Assembly: GCA_003008705.1 (NCBI GenBank) | Contig: PDUO01000068.1 | Coordinates: 127,620-191,619 of the forward strand | Source: Pezicula radicicola | Taxonomy: Eukaryota; Ascomycota; Leotiomycetes; Helotiales; Dermateaceae | Length of the DNA: 64,000 nt | Direction of reading: 5' to 3' | In this document: positions 1-13,051 of the stretch, piece after piece | How the letters are laid out: every line of letters starts with the position of its first letter | Position numbering within the stretch: position 1 is the first letter of the stretch | The notes under the pieces: generated by a model | Databases searched by the model: none | What the model was told of the DNA's origin: nothing | The model's input: only the letters and a program-made list of their open reading frames with translations | Position numbers and translations under genes: made by a program

Positions 1-240
1 ATACCAGAAAAGAAAACTCTTTACAGTGTATGCATATCCTTGCTCTTTGGAACTCACCTCTCATCCCCAGCTTGGACCTAGCGGAATCGGCATGAAATCA
101 TATGTGAAATTTTCTCATTGGTCAGCGGAGCGAGTGACAGTGATGTAAGGCTGTATAATATATGCAGAAAAGTGAATTGGCATATTTCATCATCAGCTGA
201 TGCCATCGGCGCTAGTAATTACCATCTACATAGTAGCTGC

Positions 241-1300
241 TCATGACGCAAGATTTTCCACGAAGCCTTGCCACCCATCTCCAAAGCTAGAATAGTAATC
301 CATCGATAAATCCGTGATGAATAAACTCCCACTAGATGATTGAAGCTGCTTCACAAAGGATTTCTGATCCTTAGTCGAAAGGTTACCGGGCACTCCGTGA
401 ACAATAGACGCAAGCGCCTCCCGCGCGGACGTGGTTGACTTTGCGAACTCCGAAATTCTCTTTGCAGAATTGTATATGTGGTAACTTTCGTATGTGCCCT
501 CGAAGACGACGCTAAGATCGCAGACAGCAAGGTAGCGCTCGTCGGGGATCACGCCAGGATTGTGGATGATCTGATGTTCGTCCGTTCGATCAGCTATGAC
601 ATCGATAAAGCAAGCGAGCGATGCTGCTTTAGAGCATGAAAACCAGGAGAAGGGGAACTCACCCGGGGGCTTGTTCCAAGACCATTTGAGGATCTTATAG
701 CCGATGCTATTTTCTCATAGTATTGCATGCTCTCCGACCCGTATTGTGAAGGCGTCTCATCCAGGAAAATTCCATGCATGCCAATGTTGTGGTTTTCATC
801 ATCAGACCATGCGGCATACGTGCTGATGTCCTGTTGCACCATTGCAATATCTCTTTTAGAGTAATTGGTCGAAACGTATCCCACCGTGACAACATTGGCG
901 TAAGCATTGAGCCTTGGGATTTCAGTCGTATAGTTTGCATCTGGGCCGACAGCTGAGCCTGGTCCGCTGGCCGGGTTAATGATCACGGTGAAATTAAGAC
1001 TGGGATACTTCTCGATGCTTTGCATAGTTAGCAGAATGGCAACATTGGGGATCGTTATTGGGTGATATACGCTGTAAATAGAGGATCCCATGCTCCGGCG
1101 GCTGGATAGACGTAAAGAGGAACCAAAACTTCTGATTTGGACTCAGTGCCTTTCTTCTTCCGCCCGAATATAACTCCCATTGGAATCGCGATCGCTATAA
1201 CAACGATTGCAAGGAGACCCCACAGGATGCGATTTCGGCGGGATATGAAAAGAATAGACCGGTTGTGAGCTGTCGTCGGTGGCTTTTTTGCTGATGGCAT
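241..1300 (-). CDS. sph3: Sph3-like GH135 (spherulin-4 family) glycoside hydrolase, membrane anchored
   Basis: The family comprises endo-acting galactosaminogalactan hydrolases needed for GAG production in Aspergillus. The start at 1300 gives a short cytosolic N-terminus, one membrane segment (about residues 23-41, GLLAIVVIAIAIPMGVIFG) and then the barrel beginning VPLYVYPAAGAWDPL. Intron 1 is 1018-1070 (GTATATC, CTAAC, AG) and restores FTAIEKYPSLNFTVIINP. The acid pair in GIFLDETPSQ (about D163 and E164) and the Glu in VVFEGTYESY match the three conserved acidic residues of GH135. Exon 3 is about 241-593. The second intron is unresolved: the good donor (GTGAGT, at 659) is out of phase with the exon that carries IIHNPGVIPDERY, so either a weaker GTCTTG donor just upstream is used or there is a one-base indel. 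The gene is divergent from the Gtb3-like gene, as expected of a GAG locus. Family identity is firm; the orthology is inferred from the neighbour. Confidence 0.82.
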
Positions 1301-2352
1301 GAGAAGGAGAGAGAAGCGAGAAAACGTGCTATCCTGTTTCGAAACGAGTTGGGAGGGGCAAGAAAACACGGATTAAACTTAGCTTTATGCATGAACGATC
1401 ATGCCAAGTCCTAGGTCCGCTGGCACAGATAACTTGGATTCGAGCATGGTCTAGAACTCAAGGAAGCTAGAAAGCCTAAATGTAGATCTATTTCTTTTCT
1501 ATTAAAATAATATTATGAGTTTTATATTTATAATTATATATTTTATTTTTATATTTTGTTTATATTTTATATTTTATTTAATACGATATTAATAAAATGT
1601 TTTTAGATCTTGTTTATTGTTTTACCTTTATCTATTATACTTTGCCTGGACTTCGCTAAGCCTTTTTAGACGCCTATGAGCGTTCTTCTTACTTAAGATC
1701 TACTTTGCAGTACAGCGCACACGTAACCCTTGTACCATGCCCCGGTATACTAATATCTCCGTTCTCCATCTTTTCGAAGCTCGTGTATGCATGAAATGCA
1801 CGTTTTGTAACAAAGTGGCGGTACGGGGCTCTTTGACAACCATCTCTGGCACCTTTGGCCGGAAAGGCTGAGCGAGGGTACGGTAAGTCTCAAAACTTCG
1901 GAGCGCTGGGGTCCTGAGCCCCAGGATGGAAGATCTCCAACAACCACAATGTTCTTGGCCACCTTCCCTGCCGCTCTTCATGGCTCTTGCTTACTCAACT
2001 TGCCGCTGGCTCGCTGTTGTTGTTCTGTCTTCCAGCTCCCGGGCGATTGGTCCTCTCTATCCATCCTCCAAGGGAAGAAAAAAATCCTGTCTTCGCATTC
2101 TAGGCCTCGAGTAGAGATGCAAGAGAATCAACCCAGGGTCGGCCTTGCCTTATTGTTTTTGTAATTATCAGCCGACATCGCATTCATTCGTTTCTGCCAC
2201 CACGAGGCTGAATGAACTCCAATTCGACCTTTGCTACCACGCTCGTTTGAAAATATTCGTTTCCTTGCACCTTCCCGTCCCCTAGTGTCACTGAGCTCCA
2301 AAGCAAGACCTCACTCTATGGCAAAGTTCGTGTTCTTCTCTAGAGAGTGACT
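1301..2352. promoter_or_regulatory. Divergent intergenic region between sph3-like and gtb3-like genes
   Basis: This 1.05-kb space holds both promoters. An AT-rich block (about 1495-1645) looks RIP-affected. Reading frames at 1700-2160 overlap on both strands and resemble nothing I know. A pyrimidine-rich stretch (2240-2345) leads into the ATG at 2353. Confidence 0.4.
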
Positions 2353-5300
2353 ATGGCCTACATTACAGGAGTCAAAGCTGGTGCTGGACGTCAGCTGGTC
2401 CAGCATTGGTGGCAATGGGTAATAAATTCCCAATCCTTCTTTCTTCTCATAAAAACTAACAGAGAACAGGTTCTCCTTAGTCTTACTCTTGGTTCAATCC
2501 TAGCCGGGTCATGCTATATCGCGTTCTCAGTGTGGAGAAAGCTTAGGAAGCGTCTCGCTGCTGCCCAGGTATACACAAGATATTATGAAAAGCCTATTTG
2601 GATTCTTAAACTAATGCGGGGATTCCAGGACGATGCATCCCAAAAATTTGTCGCCAGAGTTCAAACTCACCTCCAAAAATACGCCGCATTAGATTCCCAA
2701 CTGTCCCTCGAGAAAATCGAAAAGAAAAAACCGACATCCGTCGCGATATATCTCGGTGCGTTCGATGCGCCCGTCACAGCGGCGCAGGCGCAACTACTAT
2801 CCAGCCGCGATGCGATAATTCTCGATCCGCTACATACGAACGTTCTGGCCGCTATTGGGGAATATCGCAAGAATGCCGAGGAACAGAATACTACTTTGAT
2901 CGGGCGACTTGATTTAGGGGAGATAATGAAAATCTCATCGACCAGCAGCGCCACTGAAAAGTTGCTGATTTCGGGTCTGGATGAAGTCCTAACGATAGTA
3001 TTCTCTCATTTTCAAGACAAATTCACTGGCATCCTCCTCGCAAACTGGGAAACCCTCCCAGCCTTGATTCTCGACGAACTGAATCACGTACTATCCACAC
3101 TCAATCTCTCAGTCTATCTGGAGACATCCGGGCCAGAATTCTTGACAGATACAAAAGTATTGGCATCTCCGTCTGTCGCAGGTGTTGTATTCAGGAATGG
3201 CCTCCTCCTCCCAGACGGCCAGCGCCGCGACTGTTTCGGCATGGAAGCTTTGCGTATGACAGTCAAGGCATTCGTATCGCAGGCATGCCTTCGTGATTTC
3301 ACTGTTATGGCTTGGGAGACGCTGGATGATGATGCGGAGTTGGCGAATGCTGTTCTTAGGAGAACGTTCACGTGGTGTGGCTTTTATAGCGTTATACCAT
3401 GGATCGGCCCACAGAGTGCATTGGTCGATGCATCTTGTAATACTGCGCCGCTTGAGCCCCTGAGTGCGTTTGACTGGTTGAAAGAATCACGGGTAATGGA
3501 TCTTCAACAGGCGTGGAAGGAGAAGAAAGCTGTGAGTATTCACTCCCTTGCTTATTGTGACGATTTTACGAGATATATTGAATGCTAAAGCACAAGAAAA
3601 CAGACCCAAAATACTACTCGCGTTCGTCAGGAAATCCAAAAATGCGCCGCAGTTCTCCCCAGTCTAGAAGCCGCGATGAATAATAACCATTGCAGGCACG
3701 AGTCCTTAATAACTCTGACTTCAAAGCGGGACTCATCTAAAACCCCGGAATGGTTCACATTACAGGAAAGTTGCCAAGGAGATCCCCTCTTAACTTCATC
3801 CATCGGTAATTCCGTCGATGGAATCGGCTGCTTTCCTCTCGGCCTCGATGTGTCCATGGAGGACTTTCACAAAGTTGTCTTGTCGCAGAGGAATCTAAGC
3901 AAGCTGAACTTGTTAGACGTTGTCAGCCCAGAGATACTCTTGAAATACAGTGACACCCTCCGGAAATTCGTCGCAGACAAAGAGGCGTTCGTGAGATGCA
4001 CCACTGCAGACTCTATCGCATGTCGGCAAGCCATCGAGGAACTAGCCGAGAATCTCATTCAGTCTCCCGACGACGAAAACGAAGATTCAGAGAGCGTTCG
4101 GGTGTATCTTGGTCTCCATTCAGGCTTCCAACGTAACAACGACAAACAGTTTCATGCCGTGTATCACGTCCAACCCTCAGGCAGAACAGACATCTATGTC
4201 TCTAAAAAAGTGCAAGACATCTTGGGAGCCACTGTCCACACTTACTTGTCTGCTCAAGGCTTGACGCATCGCCAGTGTCTGTCTGCGGAGATGTCATTTG
4301 CGCGATGGCAGGGTAATGGCAAGCTCGTTACTCACGACCTTCCGCTGCGGCTGGTAAATGATATCAAGTCTCTATCTTCAGAAGAGTGTATGCATCTTTT
4401 ACAACGAGTCACGCTCGGCCCTGGATTCGAGGACGACAGGCTTCTTGCGGGCATCCGATCTGCTATTAGGGAACAACTACTCGACGTTCCCCGACTGAGA
4501 CAGCTCCAGGTGATCAACACAGTGGGCTATCTTAACGGGAGCGTAAGCGAAGAATCACTTGTAGAATCCCGCTTGGAATGGCACTGTCAGAGCCTCCGCT
4601 CGCACCCAGATCTTGCTACTGCCCTCTCCCTCTTCACGGAAATCAAGACAGAAGTATCTCGCTACCTCACAAACCGCTCTCACCAAAAACTTGTTGGGTT
4701 GACTGACGTCCTGGAAGCCGCAATTCGCGATCCCGCCATTAATGCAGTGAGTGACATCCTTATATTAGCGGTATTCTGCACCATGAGGAAACTGGCCATG
4801 GAAGAGGTGTACATCGAAGTCTGCGACCGGAATCCTCTGTTCAACGATCAAGCCGACCAAGCCGCTGCCTTCGCAGAACTCTTCGCCCTCGGTTCACGAT
4901 GCGAGGCCTACTTTGACCTCTCTCCAAGCCAGTTCGGAAAGATCCTGTCTGACAAGTTCCGCTCCCATTATGGGAAAGATGAAAATCAACCGCCTCCGTA
5001 TGAGGAATCGCCAGCGGGACTAAACACCGCTTACTCAGAGGCGCAGATCGATGTAGATGCTGAGTACAAAGCGAAATCAATGCCGGTTGTTCAACAAGTG
5101 ACTTTCATGTCCGTTTTCGCTATCCCGGCTCTCATAGACATCCTACTCCTCACGACGACGGGCCACGGTCTGTACTTAAGTGCCGGGCCTTACATGAGTG
5201 GTCAAGAGGTCCACAGTGCTACGATGGCTTTGATGATCTCGCTCCTCCTGTCCGGGGCAATTGGTACGTGGATTGCCTGTGGTGGAACCTACTATATGGC

Positions 5301-8300
5301 TTCCATGGCCTTCTCGGCCATGAACTACTTTGTCATTACGAGACTTCTTGCTGGCTTTGCGCTCACACTTATTACTGGCCTTATTGGTTTTATTGCTATC
5401 TTTTTAGCCACAGGAGGCCACGCGGCCGTTGTCTTCTTGTTTTATCTGATTTTCATGACAAGTTATCTTTGCTTGCTGGCTGCTCTAGCAAATTACCAGT
5501 TGACAGGGTCGGCGTTCCAATCTGGTCGGGCTATCATCATCAGTTGCGTTCCAGTGCTTTTCATCTCCCCCCTAACCACAATCTTCGTTCGGCATCACAC
5601 TGTCGAAATCTCCCTCACAGTTTTAGGCGTCTTTGTAACTCTCTTGGTCTTTGGGGTCCGATATACTGGTTCTCGCTGGACTACTTGGTATCAGAAAATA
5701 AGTTTGATCGATGACGCAGAGTTGAGAACATGGTTTGTTGAACAGAGCAGCGATCAGAACAGATTCGTTGGCATGCCTGATCCAGCAATTTTGAGAGAGG
5801 CACGACAAGCATTACTGCAGGCCGTTCTCGCAGAGCAGGGGAAATCCTTCTTCACAGCTAAAACGCAAGACAGTGTGGTTAAAAGGTTGGCTGACTCTTA
5901 TGAAGCTACTGTGGTGCTGATGGTAAGTTTACGAAATACCGACGTTTTGGTTATTATGCTCATATATCATGCAGGATTGGTACTGCCGCGTAACAGGTGT
6001 ACTCCAACCCATCAAGTTCAGCTCAACTTGGAACATGCAGACCAAGGTAGCGTTGAATTCTCTTCGAAACACTCAACTGGGTATCCGTTTCCATAACGGA
6101 TTCCTCCACTGGCGTCAGGCAGGCGACGAGGTTAGTGAAATATCTACAGCACTTTTTTATTTACATTGGTAATAACATCATCGATAGATCGGTTGCACTT
6201 TACTTTACTTCATCGTGGCACTTCTCGACAAATGGGTCGCACTTCTAAGTGGCGGTGAGCTGGTGGGACTCGCTTCCGGAACAGGGCTCGTTATGCCTGC
6301 TGGATTCGGTTTGGCCTACTATCTAATTGGGGCTGTCCTCCTCGACGTCAATGCCCATAAACTGAATCAAGTCGCGGCGAAGAACGAAGAGGAAATCGTC
6401 CCTACCGATGGAGATATCACACGTGCTGTCAAAAGCAAATCACAGAGACTCAAGCGTCTTTACTGGAAGACGTTATTCGAGTTTCTCCTGTGGCACGTGT
6501 GGGGTTTGGCAATTACTTCAACTCTTCTCTGGCTGTTTACGAGTGATTCGACCAGCAGTCAAGGCGTCATAGTGTTCCTATCTTACGTCTTCGCATACAC
6601 GGGGGTCTTGTGGTACCAGTATACCAAGATCTTCGCCGGTCCACACGCCCAGAAGCCGCTTTTGGTCGGTGTAGTGATTGGTCTTCCGCTCGGGTTCATC
6701 CTCGATCACAAATTTCCACACTTCGTCTACTCCCAGATCATCGCTTTGGGAGTTGCAACCTGGACCGTGGCAATTTTATCCCTCTGGGCCGCGAAGATTT
6801 TGGGATCGCCAGAAAATCTGCCTCGCCGTCGGTTGAGCACGGGAAAGATATATCGTTCATATTCCGGCCCCGGGTCAGATCAAGCCTGGTCGCAACCCGA
6901 GTTGCAGGGTCTTCATGAACAGCTTACCGAACTCCCAGCTGGCAAGCTGGTTGCTGTGTATCCAAATTCAGAATTTGGTAAGGAAGTTTGTCAGATACTG
7001 GCTCAATATCGTTGTACAAAACTCTCGAAGCTGGCTGAGCGAGCTTTCCCTGAAGCGGAGGCATTACCCCGCTTGAGCAAAGCACTTTTCCTTGAGGGCA
7101 TGCTCACGGTCGAGGTAGTGTCCCTTGAAAACTTCTCTAAATACGGTGAAGCAATCAGAGCCGTGAGCTCTATAGATGATGGGGATATTCGACTTATCAT
7201 TGGTTGCGATCTTAAAGGAATTACCCACCATGAGGACCTCCTCCCTGGCTTTGAACAAGATATTGCTGCTCTTCTGATCAACGTAGCTGCAGAGTACCAT
7301 CTCAAGTACAGTCCCCGCGATGCGCTCATGGCCCAGAGTCTTTGGGTCGAAAATCAACAAGGCGCAAACTCAAGCATGGAACCCAGTGCTTTGGAGCGAC
7401 AGCTACAAGCCCTTTCTAAGAAAGGAGACCCCTACGACCTCCTCCAATATTTCAACAAGGAGCTTGCTCGAAATCTTTGTCTTGGTTTTGACTGTGACCT
7501 GGAATGGGAAGGCCTACCAGCAGACATCCGAGAGTATCTCGTGAACCGCAGTCTTGGAATCGTCTCGCCGCTTACCGATGAGCAGCTCTCCTTCCTCAAG
7601 GAGAGACTTGCCGATTCTCGGAAACTGGATATTGAAACCCACCTTGCTCGCTGCGACTATGCTGTATTATCTAGCACTGTCTCTATCAGACGCATAAGGT
7701 CTTGGATCGGAGGCATGCGATCTCTGAAACCTCATAAATCATTAAGATCCCGACCTTCCGTCCGAGATATCAAAAGAGTCGTGAACCAGCTCGAGAAACC
7801 CTACAGCCCCCCAAAATACTCTCAGTACGATAAGTTCCTCAAGTACTCCGGAACCGTGTACCATGCTGTGGGAACGATGTGCAAGTTCTTTTCAGTTGCG
7901 CTTGTGGCGGATCCCGAATTTCAGAGGGAAGTGAGATGTGCCTTCCCTAATGGATTCGCCAATGCAATTGTGAGAAGCATTCTGCTCTTGGTCTGGAATT
8001 GGTCCAGCGTGATTCAGCGACTGTTGCTGCCTACATTCCTCTTCCATGGCCGTGAGGATGTCGAAGCAATCTGGAAGAACATCCAAGGCATGGAAGTCTC
8101 ATTGAAGCGAAACCGAGTCCTGATTCGACACATCGATGGCGTTCACACCGGATTCGTCCATCCAGTAGACAGCGAGACTTTCAAACTGCTCCAATACCGC
8201 GGCGATCACAAGACAGAACCGAGTACTGATACGCAGTTGTGCGCTACCAACATGTACACAAACGACATGAAGCTTCTGCGTCGCATCGAGATGAAGAATG

Positions 8301-11300
8301 GCAAGACCATCCGCGATTATGTGTACGACTATGAAAGTGTCAACCCGAGCGCGACCCGATTGATATCCAAGACCGGCACTTGCCCTATGACGAGGAGAGA
8401 GGTTTCTGACGATGCTACTCTTCAGGCCATCAATTACAATGTGAAGAGCCAGATTGAATCCGGATCATATGTGAAAGACGGTAACTTGATTCGCTTTCAG
8501 TATCATTATCAGAAGTCAAATAAGCATCATCGGGCACTTCTCCGGGCTGAATTCTCGCTACCTCATATGAGCTGCACTGTCTCGTGGTGTGCTCCACCAA
8601 GACGAAAACAGGATCGACTGGATTCATGGGTGAGTTGAACGCATATAGGTATGAATAATATAAGTACTGACTATTTGTGAAGATTCCGCATGATCAAGTA
8701 ATCGAAGCAAGTTTCATCGTAGGGCCTGACGTCTGGGAAAGCCAGTACTACTACGATCACAAGTTGCACCCTACAATTGTCACGACCTTAAACGGGGAGG
8801 AAGTCGATACTCCACCATTCATCATGCACGACCATCTTGACGTCCTCAAGAAGCCGACTCACGTTTCCTTCTTGGACGATAACCCCCTGTATTCTTTCCA
8901 ATCCATTAAATCCAATCCCCTCAGTCGCTGGCTAGGTATCCGGACACAGCGGTACCCAGTTCCCACCGCTCAAGCCCGGTCCTGTCTCTGGAAAGCGTGG
9001 AAAAATAACCCGAGTTTCGACGGGGTCATCGCGCGCTGGCTAGACGAGCGCTTACTGCGGCGCGAACCAGTCCTTGCGCCATATTGGAGGAAGAGGGATT
9101 ACTGCAATTTGGATTCAGCCGAGACGTATCTCGATGATAATCGCGATGCAGTCATGGCCATGATTGATCTTGATAGTACTATCTCAGGTTGGACACCCCT
9201 TGCAGTTAAGATTAACGATCTGTATAGTTTTGGACAGGGCGGAGATGCATGTAGCAGGACAAGATCCAATGTGACTGAGGATGATGATCCGAGCTCGTTG
9301 CATGTTATTGCTGTCGACACTGGGACTTGGCCAAACGAGGGCGGCGGAGTCTCAGCTTGTCGGAGAGATGTCGTGAACAACCTCAAGTCCATCAAGTGGC
9401 ACATGGTAGCCGAGTCGGCCAACGATTTCGGGATCCCCAAGAGCCAGATCGAGCGCAACGTACACTCGCTGAAAATCATCCCTCTCTGGGGACTGGACCT
9501 GATGACGCCGACTCACGGACTCTTCACCAATCGTCTCGACTCAGAAGTCGATCACCTGATTACACACACGACCCGTCTCGACATTGAGCAATCCTTCATC
9601 CCGATTCTCTCGGCCATGGTCAACGGGGCGAGGGCACTTCAATTTACGATGGCCGACATCAAGCAACTTACTCGGGCGTTGGTGAACTTGAATGACTATT
9701 TCAAGGATTCCCGGAACTGGAGTGCAGTCTGGCAAAGCGACATCGTGAAGAATGCATGGAGGGAACTCTGGCTCTCACAGACGGCACCCAACACACGGTC
9801 ATCATCTAAATGGCTGAAAACCGAGTTACCGACGTTAGGACAGTTAGATCAAGGACTCGAACTGTGGTCCAGATACCTATTCATCTTCTCGATTCCCGTC
9901 CCAGAGCAGATACCCGCCGTATTCCAGACCTCGCATCACAGTGTGAGCGCATCTTACGGTGTCGTGTGTAAGGCCAAGCGTGGCTGCACACTACAGATCT
10001 GGGATCATGCCATTAGCTGGCGAGAGACGAATCTGTATCTCTCTTCGGCGTTGTGTGGTCTGTCGCCATTTACCAGGAACTCGCTCCTGGGCTTGATGAA
10101 GATGACGTCTGTTGTTACATTGCATCACGCGGATACAGTCCTACCTTGCGCTGATTTCTTCAATCCTGGTTGGGAAGCAGAGATTGGCACTTGTGAGGGG
10201 ACTATTGAGCATCGAGCGGTTTTCAAGCGGAAAATCGATCCAGTCGTCAATGGAATCACGGATATGGAGGTAAGAAGCACTCCAAAAATTATTGAATGAA
10301 TCATGAATGACTAATAAAAACTTAGCGATTCACTCCTGTCAAAGAAATCAAGACCAAGCTCCCCACCGTCACCATGCTGTCTCATATATGGTTTGCAAAA
10401 GATATCAAAACCGCCCTCCTCGCAGCAGATATCATCATAAACAAATGGGGCTTCAAAGACTACAGGCTCGAGATATACGGCGCACTAAACAAAACACCTG
10501 CGTATACAACGAGTTGCCAAGAGATCATCGCAACGAAATCTTTGCGCGGACAGGTTTCTTTGTGTGGAGAAGCGAACCCGATTGATGTTTTGCAACGAAC
10601 CGTAAGTCTTTCCCAATCCTTTCTTCATAGCAAGACTAACAAATGCAAGTGGGTATTCCTGAACTCCTCCATCTCCGAAGGTCTCCCCCTCGCGCTCGGG
10701 GAAGCAGCCTTGACTGGGGCACCGGTGGTATGCACAGACGTGGGCGCCTCTCTGCGCGTGCTCACTGACCAGAAGTCGGGAAAACGGTACAGCGAAGTAG
10801 TAGCACCCAACGACGCGTTAGCTCTAGCGAGGGCACAGATCAAAATCCTGGGCATGCTCGAAGACTGGAGCCCATATTCCGATGCGCATCTCTGCAATGC
10901 GGAAACAGAAGACTCCTCGTTTCCGGTGGAACCAACGCCACAAGATGTCGCGCGGATCACGAAGAGAATGTATGAGCAATCCAAGGCGAGGCGCAGGCTG
11001 GGGATGAAAGCTAGGGATATCGTGCAGCGCTCGTTCAGTGGGGATAGGTATTTGAGGGAGCATGAGCAGATGCTCTGGATCGGTAAAGCGCGGAAGAACA
11101 ACAAAGCTCGGTCGGCTCATCAGACCGGACTCAGGCCCCCGCAGCGTGTAGCAATGAGAATGATGGAAAGACCTACTTCATTGGTGAGATTCCAAGAGCA
11201 GAGTGTGCATAGGGGAAGTTTTCAGACGGGGAGCTTCCGGGGTAGTAGTTTTGATGCGCGGGGAAGTGTTAGTAGACCGCCGTCGATATTCGACACGAGC

Positions 11301-11453
11301 TCGAGGGCTACGAGTGGTTCGGTCACTCCCATTTCCAGGGAGGGCTCGGTGTATTCGGTGGAAAACAATCTTGAGTCTCGCACTTCGAGCTTTAGAAATA
11401 ATATCATCAAAAGATCTCCTTTGTATAGAGAGAGTGGTAGTTGTAGAGTTTAA
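2353..11453 (+). CDS. gtb3: Gtb3-like giant multidomain glycosyltransferase (GT4) of galactosaminogalactan synthesis
   Basis: Gtb3 (Gt4c) is the large membrane glycosyltransferase thought to polymerise and export GAG from UDP-Gal and UDP-GalNAc. I join nine exons with introns 2419-2469, 2569-2628, 3532-3603, 5923-5974, 6131-6187, 8630-8682, 10270-10325 and 10602-10649. All are GT-AG and the result is an exact frame of 2883 aa. In order: an N-terminal membrane segment (about 23-41), a barrel-like domain (about 85-330, SVAIYLGAFDAP), a long middle region, a first membrane block (about 855-1055), a second (about 1182-1385), and a C-terminal GT-B fold. The GT-B fold has WPNEGGGVSACRRDVV near 2210, like PelF-type GT4, and the EX7E motif in SEGLPLALGEA near 2625. 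The last 160 residues are Ser/Arg-rich. The first in-frame ATG, 2353, is taken as start. No stop or frameshift is seen. Confidence 0.85.
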
Positions 11454-11902
11454 AAGAATAATATATATAATTGTTAATTTAAATTCAGAGTTAATTGTAT
11501 TTTATTCTTCTCTTATAGCATTCTATAAAATATTACTATTGTTCTTTTATTCTAAAAGGTAAATCTAAAAGTATTTTATATTGGCCTTTGAGTTCCTCAA
11601 CTACAATAATGGCATCCTTAATAGCTTGTAGCAGACCAGATAAAGGTATTTGAGAGTTTAGCATTTGCTGCCATCTACCATTCAACCCACCAGATCTGGG
11701 GAAAACTGCTTCCAAAGACAAAGAATGTACCAAGTACTATGAATGCTATGGATCTTCTCCAGCCGACAATGTCAATATAGTATTTATATATATACATATC
11801 TCCTATGCGGCTTTAGCTATTCGGAGTCAACTGTTAAGACACTGGATCAACCACTTCTTTCGTACTGGAATTTATTTGCTCGGCATTATGTGCGGTCCTA
11901 AC
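11454..11902. other. Intergenic, AT-rich 3' flank
   Basis: AT-rich sequence follows the gtb3-like stop. A 65-codon minus-strand frame at 11536-11733 (PLSGLLQAIKDAIIVVEEL) faintly resembles the middle of a HET domain but is too short to call. Otherwise nothing recognisable. Confidence 0.4.
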
Positions 11903-12646
11903 TTAGACTAATAGATCATAGATATAACCTTTCCGAGAGTTCAAATCCTCAAACGACCCTTGTTCTAAGAGCTCTCCGGTACTACTCAGTGCGATAATAT
12001 GATCGGCAAATGAAAGATGATTGACTGTTCGAATTTAGTAAGCAAGGTAGCAATTGAAAGGGTTTAGTGCATATCGGAGTTTGTAGCGAGGACAACGGTC
12101 ACTCTTTGCTGACGAAGGATCCCATTAGGACCGAAGGCCGCCGAAAAGACGTGCTGCATAGTTGTTGCGTCCAATCCACTAAAGACATCGTCTAATATTA
12201 AGAGCTTCTTCCGGGAGTACAAAGCTCTTGCTAATGACTGGATCCGTGTAACTAACCAAACGCATCTTTTGACCACCACTAAAGACAATGCCATTACTTC
12301 CCACCATTGATTAATCACCGAGTGGAATTTGCTGAAAATCTTCTTTCAAACTATATAATCCGACCACAGTATCATACCACGCACCATCAACCAATGATAT
12401 CCGCGATGCTACTAAGATATTCTGCTTAATTGTGGTGTTTTTCAACCACGGCGTCTGGGCACAGTATGCTATATCGGTAGAAGGAGCAAAGATCGAGTCT
12501 CTACTATATAATACCTCTCCGAGTAAGGCCTTCAAGAGCGTTGACTTACCACACCCTACCGGTCTGCAAGTGCAATGGCCACCAGAAAAAACGTGATTCC
12601 AGGCTGACCAGAATAAAGTAGAAAATAATAGCGATATATCATTCAC
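11903..12646 (-). pseudogene. Relic of ABCC-type ABC transporter, nucleotide-binding domain 1
   Basis: Reading the minus strand from 12646 gives a Walker A (PVGCGKSTLLKALLGE), a Q-loop region (AYCAQTPWLKNTTIKQNI), a signature-like SGGQKMR, Walker B and D-loop (LLILDDVFSGLDATT), the switch region (VVLATNS) and the domain tail (ADHIIALSSTGELLEQGSF) ending at a stop near 11903. This order and wording is typical of NBD1 of fungal multidrug-resistance-type ABCC pumps. It is broken: TAA follows QIPLGD where Gln is expected (CAA to TAA, a RIP-type change), about 19 extra bases sit between QKMR and SLARALYSRKK, and the intron before the tail lacks a proper GT. No transmembrane domains or NBD2 are found on either side, so only this fragment remains. 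Confidence 0.85.
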
Positions 12647-12774
12647 TCTATTAACCTAATGTAGACTAGTAAAGTAGTACTACAGAGATAAAGGAACTAA
12701 TTATACTTGAGCAATTCTTCGAATCTAGCCTTCTTGGTCCTCTCTTCTACGGCACTACCAGCCTTTTCCTTTCT

Positions 12775-12814
<40 letters not shown>

Positions 12815-13051
12815 TATTTCTTTCTTTCTTTCTTTCTTTTCTTCCTTCCTATCTATCTATCTAATCTCCCCTACCTACCACTCTATACAAAAAACAACCT
12901 AAAAATCAAATTTTTCTTAATTTCTTTTAATTTCTTTTGCCTTCTTCTTCTTTTTCTTCTCTACGTTCTACGTTCTACGTTCGTTCTATTATTCTTGTGA
13001 TGAGGTGAGAGGAAGGAAGCTGATGATCTGATCATCTCTGATAAAATATAG
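12647..13051. repeat. (TTTC)n microsatellite and pyrimidine-rich sequence
   Basis: A nearly perfect CTTT/TTTC tetranucleotide array runs from about 12772 to 12843, interrupted once, followed by TATC copies. The long plus-strand frame here encodes almost only Phe/Ser/Leu and is an artefact of the repeat. Three copies of ACGTTCT lie near 12960-12985. Confidence 0.85.

Noticed and set aside
11536..11733. Possible HET-domain fragment (QAIKDAIIVVEEL)
   Set aside because: Only about 15 residues resemble HET motif surroundings; no LWID or CINQ signature.
12707..13000. 97-codon plus-strand frame rich in Phe
   Set aside because: It is a translation of the TTTC microsatellite and pyrimidine-rich flank; no domain content.
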